A stretch of DNA of 64,000 nucleotides from Sulfuritalea sp. Its GTDB lineage: Bacteria; Pseudomonadota; Gammaproteobacteria; Burkholderiales; Rhodocyclaceae. Of the stretch, positions 8,862 to 17,230 are shown piece by piece (position 1 is the stretch's first letter; every line of letters begins with the position of its first letter). The stretch lies in the NCBI GenBank assembly GCA_022842325.1, contig JALHPU010000003.1:124001-188000 (forward strand), given 5' to 3'. The notes beneath the pieces were generated by a model, which did not search any database, was not told where the DNA came from, and saw only the letters and a list, made by a program, of their open reading frames with translations. Position numbers and translations under genes: made by a program.

Positions 8862-10319
8862 ATGAACGCTCCCGCCAGCCCGATCCCGCACTTCGAAATC
8901 GCCGAACAGACCCTGCTCAAGCCTCACGGCCTGGCGCCGCACCAGCTCGAGCGCGTCTTCGGCCAGCTGTTCGGCAATCACATCGATTACGCCGACCTGT
9001 ATTTCCAGTACGCGCGTTCCGAGGCCTGGAGCCTCGAAGAGGGCATCGTCAAATCGGGCAGCTTCAACATCGAACAGGGCGTCGGCGTGCGTGCGCTATC
9101 GGGCGAGAAGACCGCCTTCGCTTATTCCGACGACATCAGCCTGGCCGCGCTGCAGGCGGCCGCTGGCACTACCCGCGCGATTGCCGCCGCCGGTGCCCAG
9201 CGCCTGGCACCGCTGCTCAAGCGCAGGGCGCAGCCGGCAGCGCTGTATGCCGGCAACGATCCGATCGCCTCGCTCGACGATGCGGCCAAGGTGAAGCTGC
9301 TGGAGCGCATCGAAACCATGGCGCGCGCCGCCGATCCGCGCGTCAGGGAAGTCATGGCCAGCATTGCCGGCACCTGGGAAGTCGTGCTGGTGGCGCGTTC
9401 CGACGGCCAGATGGCGGCCGACGTGCGGCCGCTGGTGCGCTTGTCGATCTCCGTGATCATGGAGGAAAAGGGCAGGCGCGAGCAGGGTTCCGCAGGCGGC
9501 GGCGGTCGCTTCGATTACGCCTATTTCAGCGATGCCGTGCTGCAGGACTATGCGCAACGCGCCGTGCATCAGGCCAGCATCAACCTCGCCGCCAAACCTG
9601 CTCCGGCCGGCGAGATGACCGTGGTGCTGGGCCCCGGCTGGCCCGGCATCCTGCTGCACGAAGCGGTCGGCCACGGCCTCGAAGGCGACTTCAACCGCAA
9701 GGGCAGTTCGACCTTCGCCGGGCGCATCGGCCAGCGCGTCGCGGCGAAAGGCGTCACGGTCGTCGATGACGGCACGATAGTCGACCGGCGCGGTTCGCTG
9801 ACCGTCGATGACGAAGGCAATCCGACGCAGCGCACGGTATTGATCGAAGACGGCATCCTGGTCGGCTACCTGCAGGACACGCTGAATGCGCGCCTGATGG
9901 GCGTACCCGTCACCGGCAACGGCCGCCGCGAATCCTTCGCCCACCTGCCGCTGCCGCGCATGACCAACACCACCATGCTCAACGGCGGCCACGATCCGCA
10001 GGAAATCATCAAGTCGGTGAAGAAGGGCCTCTATGCCGCCAACTTCGGCGGCGGCCAGGTGGACATCACCAGCGGCAAATTCGTCTTTTCAACGGCCGAG
10101 GCCTACCTGATCGAAAACGGAAAAATCACCACGCCGGTCAAGGGCGCCACGCTGATCGGCAGCGGCCCCGAAGCAATGATGCGCGTCGCCATGATAGGCA
10201 ACGACATGGCGCTGGACTCCGGCGTCGGCACCTGCGGCAAGGAAGGCCAGAGCGTGCCGGTCGGCGTCGGCCAACCGACCGTGCGCATCGATGGGCTGAC
10301 GGTAGGCGGGACGGGCTAA
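8862..10319 (+). CDS. tldD: TldD metalloprotease subunit
   Basis: TldD pairs with TldE/PmbA to form a zinc-dependent protease that degrades unfolded peptides and processes ribosomally made peptides such as microcin B17 and CcdA. This 485-residue protein carries the family zinc motif [11 protein letters not shown] at about residues 265-275 (HExxxH type) and the conserved glycine-rich C-terminal region ([17 protein letters not shown]). The ATG at 8862 is preceded by AAAGGA. It closes the yhdP-amidase-tldD operon. The partner tldE is not in this window. Downstream, a hairpin-repeat block separates it from the convergent diguanylate cyclase. Confidence 0.96.
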   Translation: MNAPASPIPHFEIAEQTLLKPHGLAPHQLERVFGQLFGNHIDYADLYFQYARSEAWSLEEGIVKSGSFNIEQGVGVRALSGEKTAFAYSDDISLAALQAAAGTTRAIAAAGAQRLAPLLKRRAQPAALYAGNDPIASLDDAAKVKLLERIETMARAADPRVREVMASIAGTWEVVLVARSDGQMAADVRPLVRLSISVIMEEKGRREQGSAGGGGRFDYAYFSDAVLQDYAQRAVHQASINLAAKPAPAGEMTVVLGPGWPGILLHEAVGHGLEGDFNRKGSSTFAGRIGQRVAAKGVTVVDDGTIVDRRGSLTVDDEGNPTQRTVLIEDGILVGYLQDTLNARLMGVPVTGNGRRESFAHLPLPRMTNTTMLNGGHDPQEIIKSVKKGLYAANFGGGQVDITSGKFVFSTAEAYLIENGKITTPVKGATLIGSGPEAMMRVAMIGNDMALDSGVGTCGKEGQSVPVGVGQPTVRIDGLTVGGTG

Positions 10320-10330
10320 CCGTGAGGCGG

Positions 10331-10376
10331 ACCGTAGGGCGGACGTAGGGCGGACGTAGGGCGGACTTCAGTCCGC
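10331..10376. repeat. GTAGGGCGGAC repeats with a palindrome, leading edge of the repeat block
   Basis: Three successive copies of GTAGGGCGGAC end in a palindrome (GGCGGACTTCAGTCCGCC). This is the inverted-orientation form of the motif that makes up the adjoining 38-bp tandem array, so together they look like two facing repetitive extragenic palindromes. The block lies between the convergent genes tldD and the diguanylate cyclase. Confidence 0.75.
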
Positions 10377-10524
10377 CATCCACCCCTGGCCGACTGAAGT
10401 CGGCCCTACAAAGCCATCCACCCCTGGCCGACTGAAGTCGGCCCTACACCGCCATCCACCCCTGGCCGACTGAAGTCGGCCCTACAAAGCCATCCACCCT
10501 GGCCGACTGAAGTCGGCTCTGCAA
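10375..10524. repeat. four tandem 38-bp palindromic units
   Basis: Four head-to-tail units begin at 10375, 10413, 10451 and 10489. The last is 37 bp and slightly degenerate. Each holds the perfect hairpin GGCCGACTGAAGTCGGCC followed by CTAC, then a spacer containing CCATCCACCC. The units have no unique spacers, so this is not CRISPR. Similar TAGGGC-type palindromes are widespread as REP-like elements. Stacked hairpins between two converging transcripts could stop transcription in both directions (inference). Confidence 0.85.
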
Positions 10525-10540
10525 CGGCCCTACAACAGCT

Positions 10541-11485
10541 CTAAGACGCGGCCTCGACCCGGTCACGGCCGTTCTGCTTGGCGCGCAACAAGGCAGCATC
10601 GGCGCGGGAAATCAGCGCATCGAGCGATTCGCCCGGGACCATCTGGGCCACTCCGCAACTCAGCGTCACCCCCTCGCCGGTCGGCAGGCCGCAGCCGATC
10701 GCCACCAGTTCGCGCAGGCGCTCGGCAATCGGCAAAGCGTCCGCTGCGCTGGCATTCGGCAGCAGCATCAGGAATTCTTCGCCACCGTAGCGGCCGATCA
10801 GGTCCTGGGCGCGCAGCCCGTCGGCCAGACGGCGCGCCATGCGCCGCAACAGGGCGTCGCCGGTGAGGTAACCGAAGCGTTGGTTGAAGTGGCGGAACAG
10901 GTCGATGTCGGCCATCACCAGGCACAGCGGCGTGCCGTCGTGTTCGCAGCGCGCCATGGCGCGCGGAAAGGCTTCGAGCATCCAGCGCCGGTTGTGGATC
11001 CCGGTCAGCGCGTCGACGCTGGCCGCATCTTCGAATTCAAGGCTGCGAGCCTGCATCGCCACCAGCGCCTGGTTGCTGTCGCGCATGCGGCCGGAAATGA
11101 TGGCCAGCAGATTGCGCGCGACGCCGTGGGAGCAATCCACCATCGACCAGAGCACCTCGTGCGGTATGGCCAGGACTGCCGTATCCTGCGCCGCGAGCAC
11201 CAGGGCCGAGGCCGGCTGGCCATCGAGCAGCGACATCTCGCCGACACAGTCGCCGCCGCCGAGCACCGCCTGCGGGGGCATATTGCGATCCTGCAGATAC
11301 ACGCGCACCTCGCCGCCCAGCACCAGATACAAGTGGCTATTGGCGACACCCGCTTCGATCAGGTGGTCGCCGCGCTCGAACTTCAATTGCTGGCAGCTTT
11401 CGAAAAGGTGTTCCACGCTTTCGAGGCTGACGTTGGAAAACAACTTGGCGCGTTCCAGATGCTCGCGGAGTAGGCTGTCGATCAT
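10541..11485 (-). CDS. diguanylate cyclase with N-terminal cyclic-nucleotide-binding domain
   Basis: This 314-residue soluble protein has two domains. Residues about 10-130 form a cNMP-binding beta-roll (EAGVANSHLYLVLGGEVRVYL, then GDCVGEMSLLDGQPAS, the phosphate-binding cassette position). Residues about 155-312 form a GGDEF domain with the active-site variant GGEEF near residue 234, predicted to make c-di-GMP from two GTP. No transmembrane segment is seen. The pairing suggests c-di-GMP synthesis gated by a cyclic nucleotide or a related ligand. In the cassette I do not see the canonical RxA arginine (it reads QPASALV), so the natural ligand is uncertain. The gene converges on tldD and stands 68 bases downstream of the MoaB-like gene. 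Confidence 0.92.
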   Translation of the reverse strand: MIDSLLREHLERAKLFSNVSLESVEHLFESCQQLKFERGDHLIEAGVANSHLYLVLGGEVRVYLQDRNMPPQAVLGGGDCVGEMSLLDGQPASALVLAAQDTAVLAIPHEVLWSMVDCSHGVARNLLAIISGRMRDSNQALVAMQARSLEFEDAASVDALTGIHNRRWMLEAFPRAMARCEHDGTPLCLVMADIDLFRHFNQRFGYLTGDALLRRMARRLADGLRAQDLIGRYGGEEFLMLLPNASAADALPIAERLRELVAIGCGLPTGEGVTLSCGVAQMVPGESLDALISRADAALLRAKQNGRDRVEAAS

Positions 11486-11553
11486 TGCGGTACCTCTTTG
11501 TGCCGTGCTGCGAAAGAAACAGGATAAATCAATTCCGTGTCACCCCGGGGGCT

Positions 11554-12312
11554 TCACTTCTCATCGAAGCTGTAACCCAATTCCTTGACACCGTGCCGGA
11601 TCACGGTCATGGCGGCGGGCACCTGTTGCGGCACGCCACGCACGCCGAGCTCGATATGACGCTGCACTTCGGTCGAGCCGAGGAAGGGCAGGCTGAATAC
11701 CTTGATGCCGGGAAATTCCGCTTCGACCTCGCGCATCAGCTCGATCAGGGTCCCTTCGAGGCCCTGCCACACCAGGATCGCCGCTTCGGCCGTGGGCCGG
11801 GCGTTGAAGCGTTCGCGGTAATAACTGTCGAGCACCCATTCGACCATCGGCCAGGCCATTTGCGGGAAACCCGGCACGAAATGATGGTGACCCAGCGAAA
11901 AGCCCGGAATGCGGTTGTAGGGGTTGGGAATGATGCGGCTGCCAACGGGGAAGTTGCCCAGCCCGAGTTGCAGGTCGGTGACCTCGCGCCCGATCTCCGC
12001 AAACCGCGCCCGGATCTCCCGCTCCGCATCCGGATGCAGCGCCAGTTCGACGCCGGCCGCCGCGGCGGTGGCCTGTCGCGTATGGTCGTCCGGCGTATTG
12101 CCGATGCCGCCGAAGCTGAACACGATGTCATCACCAGCCAGCGTGCGGCGCAGGGTATCCGTCAGACGCTGCCGGTCGTCGCCGATATAGAGCGCCCAGT
12201 CCAGAACCAGACCGCGCGCCGCAAGCAATTCGAGCAGCTTGGGGAAGTGCTTGTCGGCGCGCTTGCCGAGCATGATCTCGTCGCCGATGATGATTGCGCC
12301 GATGCCTTTCAT
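11554..12312 (-). CDS. MoaB/CinA N-terminal-domain (competence/damage-inducible A-like) protein
   Basis: This 252-residue protein is made of a single molybdopterin-binding (MoaB/Mog/CinA-N) fold. It opens with IGAIIIGDEIMLGKRADKHF, keeps the FSFGGIGNTPDDHTRQA loop and ends in the COG1058-style C-terminal extension. CinA-type proteins act as pyrophosphatases or NMN deamidases, but this one lacks the separate CinA amidohydrolase domain, so only the COG1058 half is represented. Its biochemical role is not established. The ATG at 12312 overlaps the stop of the upstream membrane-protein gene (ATGA), indicating a coupled pair. Confidence 0.85.
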   Translation of the reverse strand: MKGIGAIIIGDEIMLGKRADKHFPKLLELLAARGLVLDWALYIGDDRQRLTDTLRRTLAGDDIVFSFGGIGNTPDDHTRQATAAAAGVELALHPDAEREIRARFAEIGREVTDLQLGLGNFPVGSRIIPNPYNRIPGFSLGHHHFVPGFPQMAWPMVEWVLDSYYRERFNARPTAEAAILVWQGLEGTLIELMREVEAEFPGIKVFSLPFLGSTEVQRHIELGVRGVPQQVPAAMTVIRHGVKELGYSFDEK

Positions 12313-13022
12313 AGTTCCACGCCTCCTTCGTGACGCTGGCGCCGCAACGCGGCGAGTCCGAGATGGACGAACACCAGCGCCGTCAACGCCGGCGCCAGCA
12401 GATTGAGCAGCGGCAGATACGCCAGCGCCGCGGTACCCAGACCGGCGACATAAAATTGCTGGCGGTTGGCGCGCAGCAGTCCCTGCATTTCCTTGCGCGT
12501 CGCATGCTCGGCGAGGGCATCGAAGCGGAAAGTGCGCTGGTTCAGCCAGGCGCTCCAGAACAGGGGCAGCACCAGCAGGACGCCGGGGATCAGCAGCAGC
12601 GGCAGCAGGACCAGGCTGCCGAGGATAAACATCGCACCGGCCCCCAGGGTATTGCCCAGGCTGCCCCAGAACACATTCTCGCCATGGCGACCGAGATCGG
12701 GGTAGTCGCGCGCCGCCACCAGATTGATCAGGCGCGGCAGGGCGAACACCGCCACCAGCATGATGGCGGTGATATAGACCAGCGCGGCGCAAGCCGCCAG
12801 CAGCAGGAAGGCTGCGGCCCACTGCGCCACCCACTCCCAGCCCGACCACGGCAGTTGCGGCAGGATGCGCGCCATCAGCGCGACGCCCTGGCTCCACCAC
12901 GCGAAGCCGACCACCAGCCACAGCAGCAGCGCCAGCAGCGGCGGCCAGATGGCCTGCCAGAGCACTTCGGGCCGCGTCAGGTCGCGCAGCGATTTGGTAA
13001 ATGCGGCAAACACGTCAACCAT
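12309..13022 (-). CDS. EI24 / CysZ-like integral membrane protein
   Basis: This 237-residue protein has about five to six hydrophobic segments (for example LWQAIWPPLLALLLWLVVGF at the front and a long AMFILGSLVLLPLLLIPGVLLV stretch mid-protein). It matches the EI24 family, which includes the sulfate transporter CysZ. The motif RRNRQ-like RANRQQFYVAGLGTAAL is typical of the family's C-terminal half. No cysteine-biosynthesis genes are nearby, so sulfate transport is only a family-level possibility. It is translationally coupled to the MoaB-like gene. Confidence 0.78.
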   Translation of the reverse strand: MVDVFAAFTKSLRDLTRPEVLWQAIWPPLLALLLWLVVGFAWWSQGVALMARILPQLPWSGWEWVAQWAAAFLLLAACAALVYITAIMLVAVFALPRLINLVAARDYPDLGRHGENVFWGSLGNTLGAGAMFILGSLVLLPLLLIPGVLLVLPLFWSAWLNQRTFRFDALAEHATRKEMQGLLRANRQQFYVAGLGTAALAYLPLLNLLAPALTALVFVHLGLAALRRQRHEGGVEL

Positions 13023-13044
13023 GGCTGTCTTTCATCGCTACTGC

Positions 13045-16000
13045 TCAATTATGTTGCCGACTATCCCACATCTTCTGCAGGCGCTTGACCGAGACCGGCG
13101 AAGATGTCTTGAGTTCCTGCGCGAACAGCGCCACGCGCAATTCCTCGAGCAGCCAGCGGAACTCGTCAAGGAAGGCATCATTCTGCTGGCCGGACTTGAG
13201 CATGGCATTGCGTTCGCGCTCCCAGGGCCGCCCCAGGCCTTGCCAGTCGGCCATCAGGCGCGTGTCGCGCGCCGGATCGGAGCGCGCCTTTTCCAGACGC
13301 AGGCTGATCGCCTTGAGGTAGCGCGGGTAGTGCTGCAGGCGTTCAAAGGGCACGGTCGCGATGAATCTTTTGGGCATGAGTTCGGCCAGTTGCGCGCCGA
13401 TGTCGGCACAGGCCTGCGGAAAGGCCTTCTGCACCGCAGTCAGCTTCTTCGCCAGCGCCGCGTGCTCGCTCATGATATTGCCGAGCAGGCGCAGGATCTC
13501 CTGCGCCACCAGCAAAATGCGCCCGCGCGCCGCCTCGCGCCGTGTCGCGAACGCCGACTCTTCGTTGGGCAGCGGGTCCATCAGGCAGGTGCGCTCCAGC
13601 GTCACGGCGATCAGTTGTTCGCGCAATTCCTTCTCGGTGCCCAGCGTCATGAACTGCAGCGCGAGCTCGCGCAGGCCGGGCAGCTTCTCGATGGCCTTGA
13701 CCTGCGCCGCCAGCTGCAGCGCGAACAGCCGCGCGATGCCGCGGCGATGTTCGGCGCGCGCCTTTTCTTCGGTATCGAAGGCGGTCAGGCGCACGCTCTC
13801 GCCCATGTCCACCAGCGCCGGAAAACCCACCGTGGTGCCGGCGCCGACTTTCACTTCCATGAGTTCCGGCAGCTCGCCGAAAGTCCATGCGGTGACCCCT
13901 GAGGCATCGCCCGCCGCCGCTTCGTGCCGCACCTCCGCCGTGGCATAGGCCTGCTCGACGCGGCCACGATATTCGGCGCGCAGTTCCGCCAGATTGCGCG
14001 AAATCGCCAGTGTGCCGCCATGTTCGTCGGTCAGGCGGAAGTTCATGAACAGGTGCGGCCGCAATTCGCCGCTGCGAAAGGCGTCGAGCGGCAGCTTCTG
14101 CGCCATGTGCTCTTCGGCGGCACGCGTCAGGGCGCGTACCAGCGGCTCGTCGAGATCGTGCTCCGCCTCGCAGAAATTAGTGGCGAACTCGTCGAGCGGC
14201 TGCAGGCGGTGGCGATACTTCTGCTGCAGCGTCTTCAGCAGGGCGAGAATCTTTTCCTTGAGCAGGCCCGGCACCAGCCATTCGCAACGATTGGCCGGCA
14301 ACTGGTTGAGCGCGGTCAGCGGCAATATCAGTGTCACGCCGTCGTCGGCCGCGCCGGGGTCGTGGTGGTAACTCAGCTTGAAGGCCTGGCCGCGATGGGT
14401 GAACTCGGGAGGAAAGGCGGCGGTGGTAATGCCCGCCGCCTCGTGGCGCATCAGCTGTTCCTTCTCCAGGCAGAGCAGCTTCGGGTTGGCGGCTTCCGCT
14501 TCGCGCCGCCAGTGGTCGAAGGCCGCCAGCGTGATGATGCCCGCGGGAAGCCTGGCGTCGTAGAAAGCGTAGATCAGCTCGTCATCGACCAGCACATCGG
14601 GCCGCCGCGCCTTGTGCTCCAGCGCCTCGATCTCCTTCATCAGCTTGGCGTTGTGCTGGAAGAAGCGCCACTTGCGCACCCAGTCCTCGCCGACCTGGCC
14701 TTCGACCAGAGCCTCGCGGATCAGGATTTCGCGCGCCAGCTTCGGATCGCTCGGCCCATAGTGCAGGCGGCGCTTGGCATGGATCATCAGGCCGTGCAGG
14801 GTGACGCGCTCCCAGGCCACGACCTGGCCCGGCCCCTTCTCCCAGTGCGGCTCATAGACATGCTTGCGGATCAGGTGGGCGCCGACCTGCTCCAGCCATT
14901 CCGGCTCGATCTTCGCGATGCAGCGCGCGAACAGGCGCGATGTCTCCACCAGCTCGGCGGCGACGATCCAGCGTCCGGCCTTCTTCAGCAGGCTGGAACC
15001 CGGATGGATGTAGAAGCGGATGCCGCGCGCACCGAGGTAGTTCTTGTCTTCTTCGCTGACCAGGCCGATGTGGCCGAGCAGGCCGGTCAGCAGCGCCTTG
15101 TGGATGCTCTCGTAGGACGCGGCAATCTGGTTCTCCTTCCAGCCGTGTTCGTGGCACAGCGTCATCAACTGGCCGTGAATGTCGCGCCACTCGCGCACCC
15201 GCAGCCAGGACAGGAAATTGTGCCGGCACCACTGGCGCTGCTTGTTGCTGGTCTCGTGCTTCCAGACCTCGTCGGCCGCATGCCACAGCTTCAGGTAGGA
15301 AAGGAACTCGGACTTCTCGTCCTTCCACTTGGCATGGGCCTGGTCGGCTGCGGCGGCGGCCTCCTGCGGCCGGTCGCGCGGGTCCTGGCTGCCCAGCGCG
15401 GCGGCGATGATCAGCACCTCGCGCAGGCAATTGTGCTCGCGCGCGGCGAGGATCATGCGGCCGATCTTCGGATCAAGCGGCAGCTTGGCCAGCTCGAAAC
15501 CGACCTGGGTCAATTCCTTCGTCGTCTCGTCGATGGCGCCGAGCTCCGCCAGCAACTGATAACCGTCTGCGATCATGCGCGGCGCCGGCGCTTCGAGGAA
15601 AGGAAAGTCCTCGACGTCGCCCAGATGCAGCGACTTCATGCGCAGGATCACGCCGGCCAGGCTGGAGCGCAGGATCTCCGGCTCGGTGTAAGCCGGGCGC
15701 TGGTTGAAATCCTCCTCGTCGTAGAGGCGGAAGCAGACGCCCGCAGAAACCCGCCCGCAGCGCCCGGCGCGCTGGCTGGCCGCGGCGCGCGAGATCGGCT
15801 CGACCTGCAATTGCTCGACCTTGTTGCGATGCGAGTAGCGCTTGACCCGCGCCAGCCCTGCGTCGATCACGTAGCGGATGCCGGGCACGGTGAGCGAGGT
15901 CTCGGCGACATTGGTCGCCAGCACCACGCGCTGCCCCTGGTGCGAGGCGAACACGCGGCCCTGCTCCACTGCCGTCTGCCGCGCGAACAGCGGCAGCACT

Positions 16001-16791
16001 TCCAGCCCCGGCGGATGGTGTTTGCGCAGCGCCTCGGCCGCCTCGCGGATCTCGCGCTCGCCGGGCAGGAACACCAGCACGTCGCCCGGCCCGGTGCGAT
16101 GGGCCTCGTCGACGGCATCAACGATGGCGTCGTTGAGGTCGCTGTCCTTCTTCTCGTCGAAGGGGCGGTAGCGCGTTTCGATCGGAAACAACCGGCCGGA
16201 AACCTCGATCACCGGCGCCGCATTTCCGTCAATGGCGAAGTGCCTGCTGAAGCGCTCGGCATCCAGCGTCGCCGAGGTGACGATGAGTTTCAGATCGCGC
16301 CGTCTCACCAGCACCGACTTCAGGTAGCCGAGCAGGAAGTCGATATTCAGGCTGCGCTCGTGCGCCTCGTCGATCAGGATCGTGTCGTACTGGCGCAAGA
16401 GCGGATCGGTCTGGGTCTCGGCGAGCAGGATGCCGTCGGTCATCAGCTTGATGTAGGAGGAGGAGGTGACCTTGTCGGTAAAGCGGATCTTGAAGCCGAC
16501 ATGGCGGCCGAGCTCCGATTTCAGTTCCTCGCTGATGCGCGTCGCCGTGGCGCGCGCGGCAATGCGCCGCGGCTGGGTGTGGCCGATCAGGCCGTTGAGG
16601 CCACGACCGATTTCGAGGCAGATCTTGGGCAGTTGCGTGGTCTTGCCCGAGCCGGTCTCGCCGCAGACCACCACCACCTGGTGCCTGAGTATCGCCGCGC
16701 CGATTTCAGCGCGGCGCTGATTGACCGGCAGCGCTTCGTCATAGCTCAGCGCGGGCCGCGCCGCCCGCCGCGCTTCGGGATCGAACTTCAT
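13045..16791 (-). CDS. hrpA: ATP-dependent RNA helicase HrpA (DEAH box)
   Basis: This 1248-residue DEAH-box helicase acts on mRNA and on stalled ribosomes in the cytoplasm. The N-terminal RecA pair has Walker A GETGSGKTTQ near residue 44, the DEAH box in ILIDEAHERS near 143, the SAT motif in VTSATLD, and QRAGRCGR of motif VI. The winged-helix/HA2 region and the long HrpA-specific DUF3418 C-terminal half follow. Length and order match E. coli HrpA (1300 residues). One copy of the dispersed 24-bp motif lies inside the coding region and encodes KVGAGTTVG. It replaces rather than interrupts the aligned family sequence as I remember it. The stop of crcB overlaps its ATG. Confidence 0.97.
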   Translation of the reverse strand: MKFDPEARRAARPALSYDEALPVNQRRAEIGAAILRHQVVVVCGETGSGKTTQLPKICLEIGRGLNGLIGHTQPRRIAARATATRISEELKSELGRHVGFKIRFTDKVTSSSYIKLMTDGILLAETQTDPLLRQYDTILIDEAHERSLNIDFLLGYLKSVLVRRRDLKLIVTSATLDAERFSRHFAIDGNAAPVIEVSGRLFPIETRYRPFDEKKDSDLNDAIVDAVDEAHRTGPGDVLVFLPGEREIREAAEALRKHHPPGLEVLPLFARQTAVEQGRVFASHQGQRVVLATNVAETSLTVPGIRYVIDAGLARVKRYSHRNKVEQLQVEPISRAAASQRAGRCGRVSAGVCFRLYDEEDFNQRPAYTEPEILRSSLAGVILRMKSLHLGDVEDFPFLEAPAPRMIADGYQLLAELGAIDETTKELTQVGFELAKLPLDPKIGRMILAAREHNCLREVLIIAAALGSQDPRDRPQEAAAAADQAHAKWKDEKSEFLSYLKLWHAADEVWKHETSNKQRQWCRHNFLSWLRVREWRDIHGQLMTLCHEHGWKENQIAASYESIHKALLTGLLGHIGLVSEEDKNYLGARGIRFYIHPGSSLLKKAGRWIVAAELVETSRLFARCIAKIEPEWLEQVGAHLIRKHVYEPHWEKGPGQVVAWERVTLHGLMIHAKRRLHYGPSDPKLAREILIREALVEGQVGEDWVRKWRFFQHNAKLMKEIEALEHKARRPDVLVDDELIYAFYDARLPAGIITLAAFDHWRREAEAANPKLLCLEKEQLMRHEAAGITTAAFPPEFTHRGQAFKLSYHHDPGAADDGVTLILPLTALNQLPANRCEWLVPGLLKEKILALLKTLQQKYRHRLQPLDEFATNFCEAEHDLDEPLVRALTRAAEEHMAQKLPLDAFRSGELRPHLFMNFRLTDEHGGTLAISRNLAELRAEYRGRVEQAYATAEVRHEAAAGDASGVTAWTFGELPELMEVKVGAGTTVGFPALVDMGESVRLTAFDTEEKARAEHRRGIARLFALQLAAQVKAIEKLPGLRELALQFMTLGTEKELREQLIAVTLERTCLMDPLPNEESAFATRREAARGRILLVAQEILRLLGNIMSEHAALAKKLTAVQKAFPQACADIGAQLAELMPKRFIATVPFERLQHYPRYLKAISLRLEKARSDPARDTRLMADWQGLGRPWERERNAMLKSGQQNDAFLDEFRWLLEELRVALFAQELKTSSPVSVKRLQKMWDSRQHN
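13830..13853 (+). repeat. dispersed 24-bp motif, copy 2 (in hrpA)
   Basis: CCGTGGTGCC followed by GGCGCCGACTTTCA, antisense to hrpA. The sense reading is in the Val-Gly frame. Confidence 0.65.
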
Positions 16792-17171
16792 TGCGCCAGC
16801 TTGTGGATGGTGAAAATGCCGAGCCCGGTCATCAGCAGCGAACCGAACAGGTGCACGGCAGCAGCGCCCGCCGCCCAGCCGTAGCGCGCGTTCTGGACCA
16901 GATGCACCACCTCGGCCGAAAAGGTCGAGAAGGTGGTCAGCGCGCCGAGGAAGCCGGTGATGAAGAACAGCTTGAGTTCGGCCGGCATCTCGGCATTGAT
17001 GTGAAACACCATCACCGCGGCGCCGACCAGATAGCCGCCGATCAGGTTGGCCGCCAGGGTGCCCATCGGCACCGTGACGAACACCGGATTAAGCCAAAGG
17101 CCCAGGCCGTAACGCAACCAGGCGCCCAATACGGCGCCGGCGCCAATGGCGAAAAGGGCAGTCGGATTCAT
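16788..17171 (-). CDS. crcB: fluoride exporter CrcB/Fluc
   Basis: This 127-residue protein has four predicted helices. It is the standard length for the dual-topology Fluc fluoride channel, which exports F- from the cytoplasm. The conserved signature GALTTFSTFSAEV (helix 3 break) and the N-terminal GAVLGAWLRYGLG motif are present. An upstream in-frame start at 17192 exists, but the ATG at 17171 gives the conserved family N-terminus. No crcB (fluoride) riboswitch is recognisable in the short gap to glnS. The stop overlaps hrpA by four bases, which is a common arrangement in this lineage. Confidence 0.95.
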   Translation of the reverse strand: MNPTALFAIGAGAVLGAWLRYGLGLWLNPVFVTVPMGTLAANLIGGYLVGAAVMVFHINAEMPAELKLFFITGFLGALTTFSTFSAEVVHLVQNARYGWAAGAAAVHLFGSLLMTGLGIFTIHKLAQ

Positions 17172-17230
17172 GGGGCGCATTTTACGTCGCAACGGTAGAA
17201 TTGCCGCTTTGCACCAAACTGCCGCCGATC

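Noticed and set aside
10375-10524. Possible CRISPR array
   Set aside because: The four units are directly abutting with no unique spacers, each is itself palindromic, and no cas gene is near.
13924-16884. Antisense frame of nearly 1000 codons opposite hrpA
   Set aside because: Composition-driven shadow; hrpA motifs are all on the minus strand.
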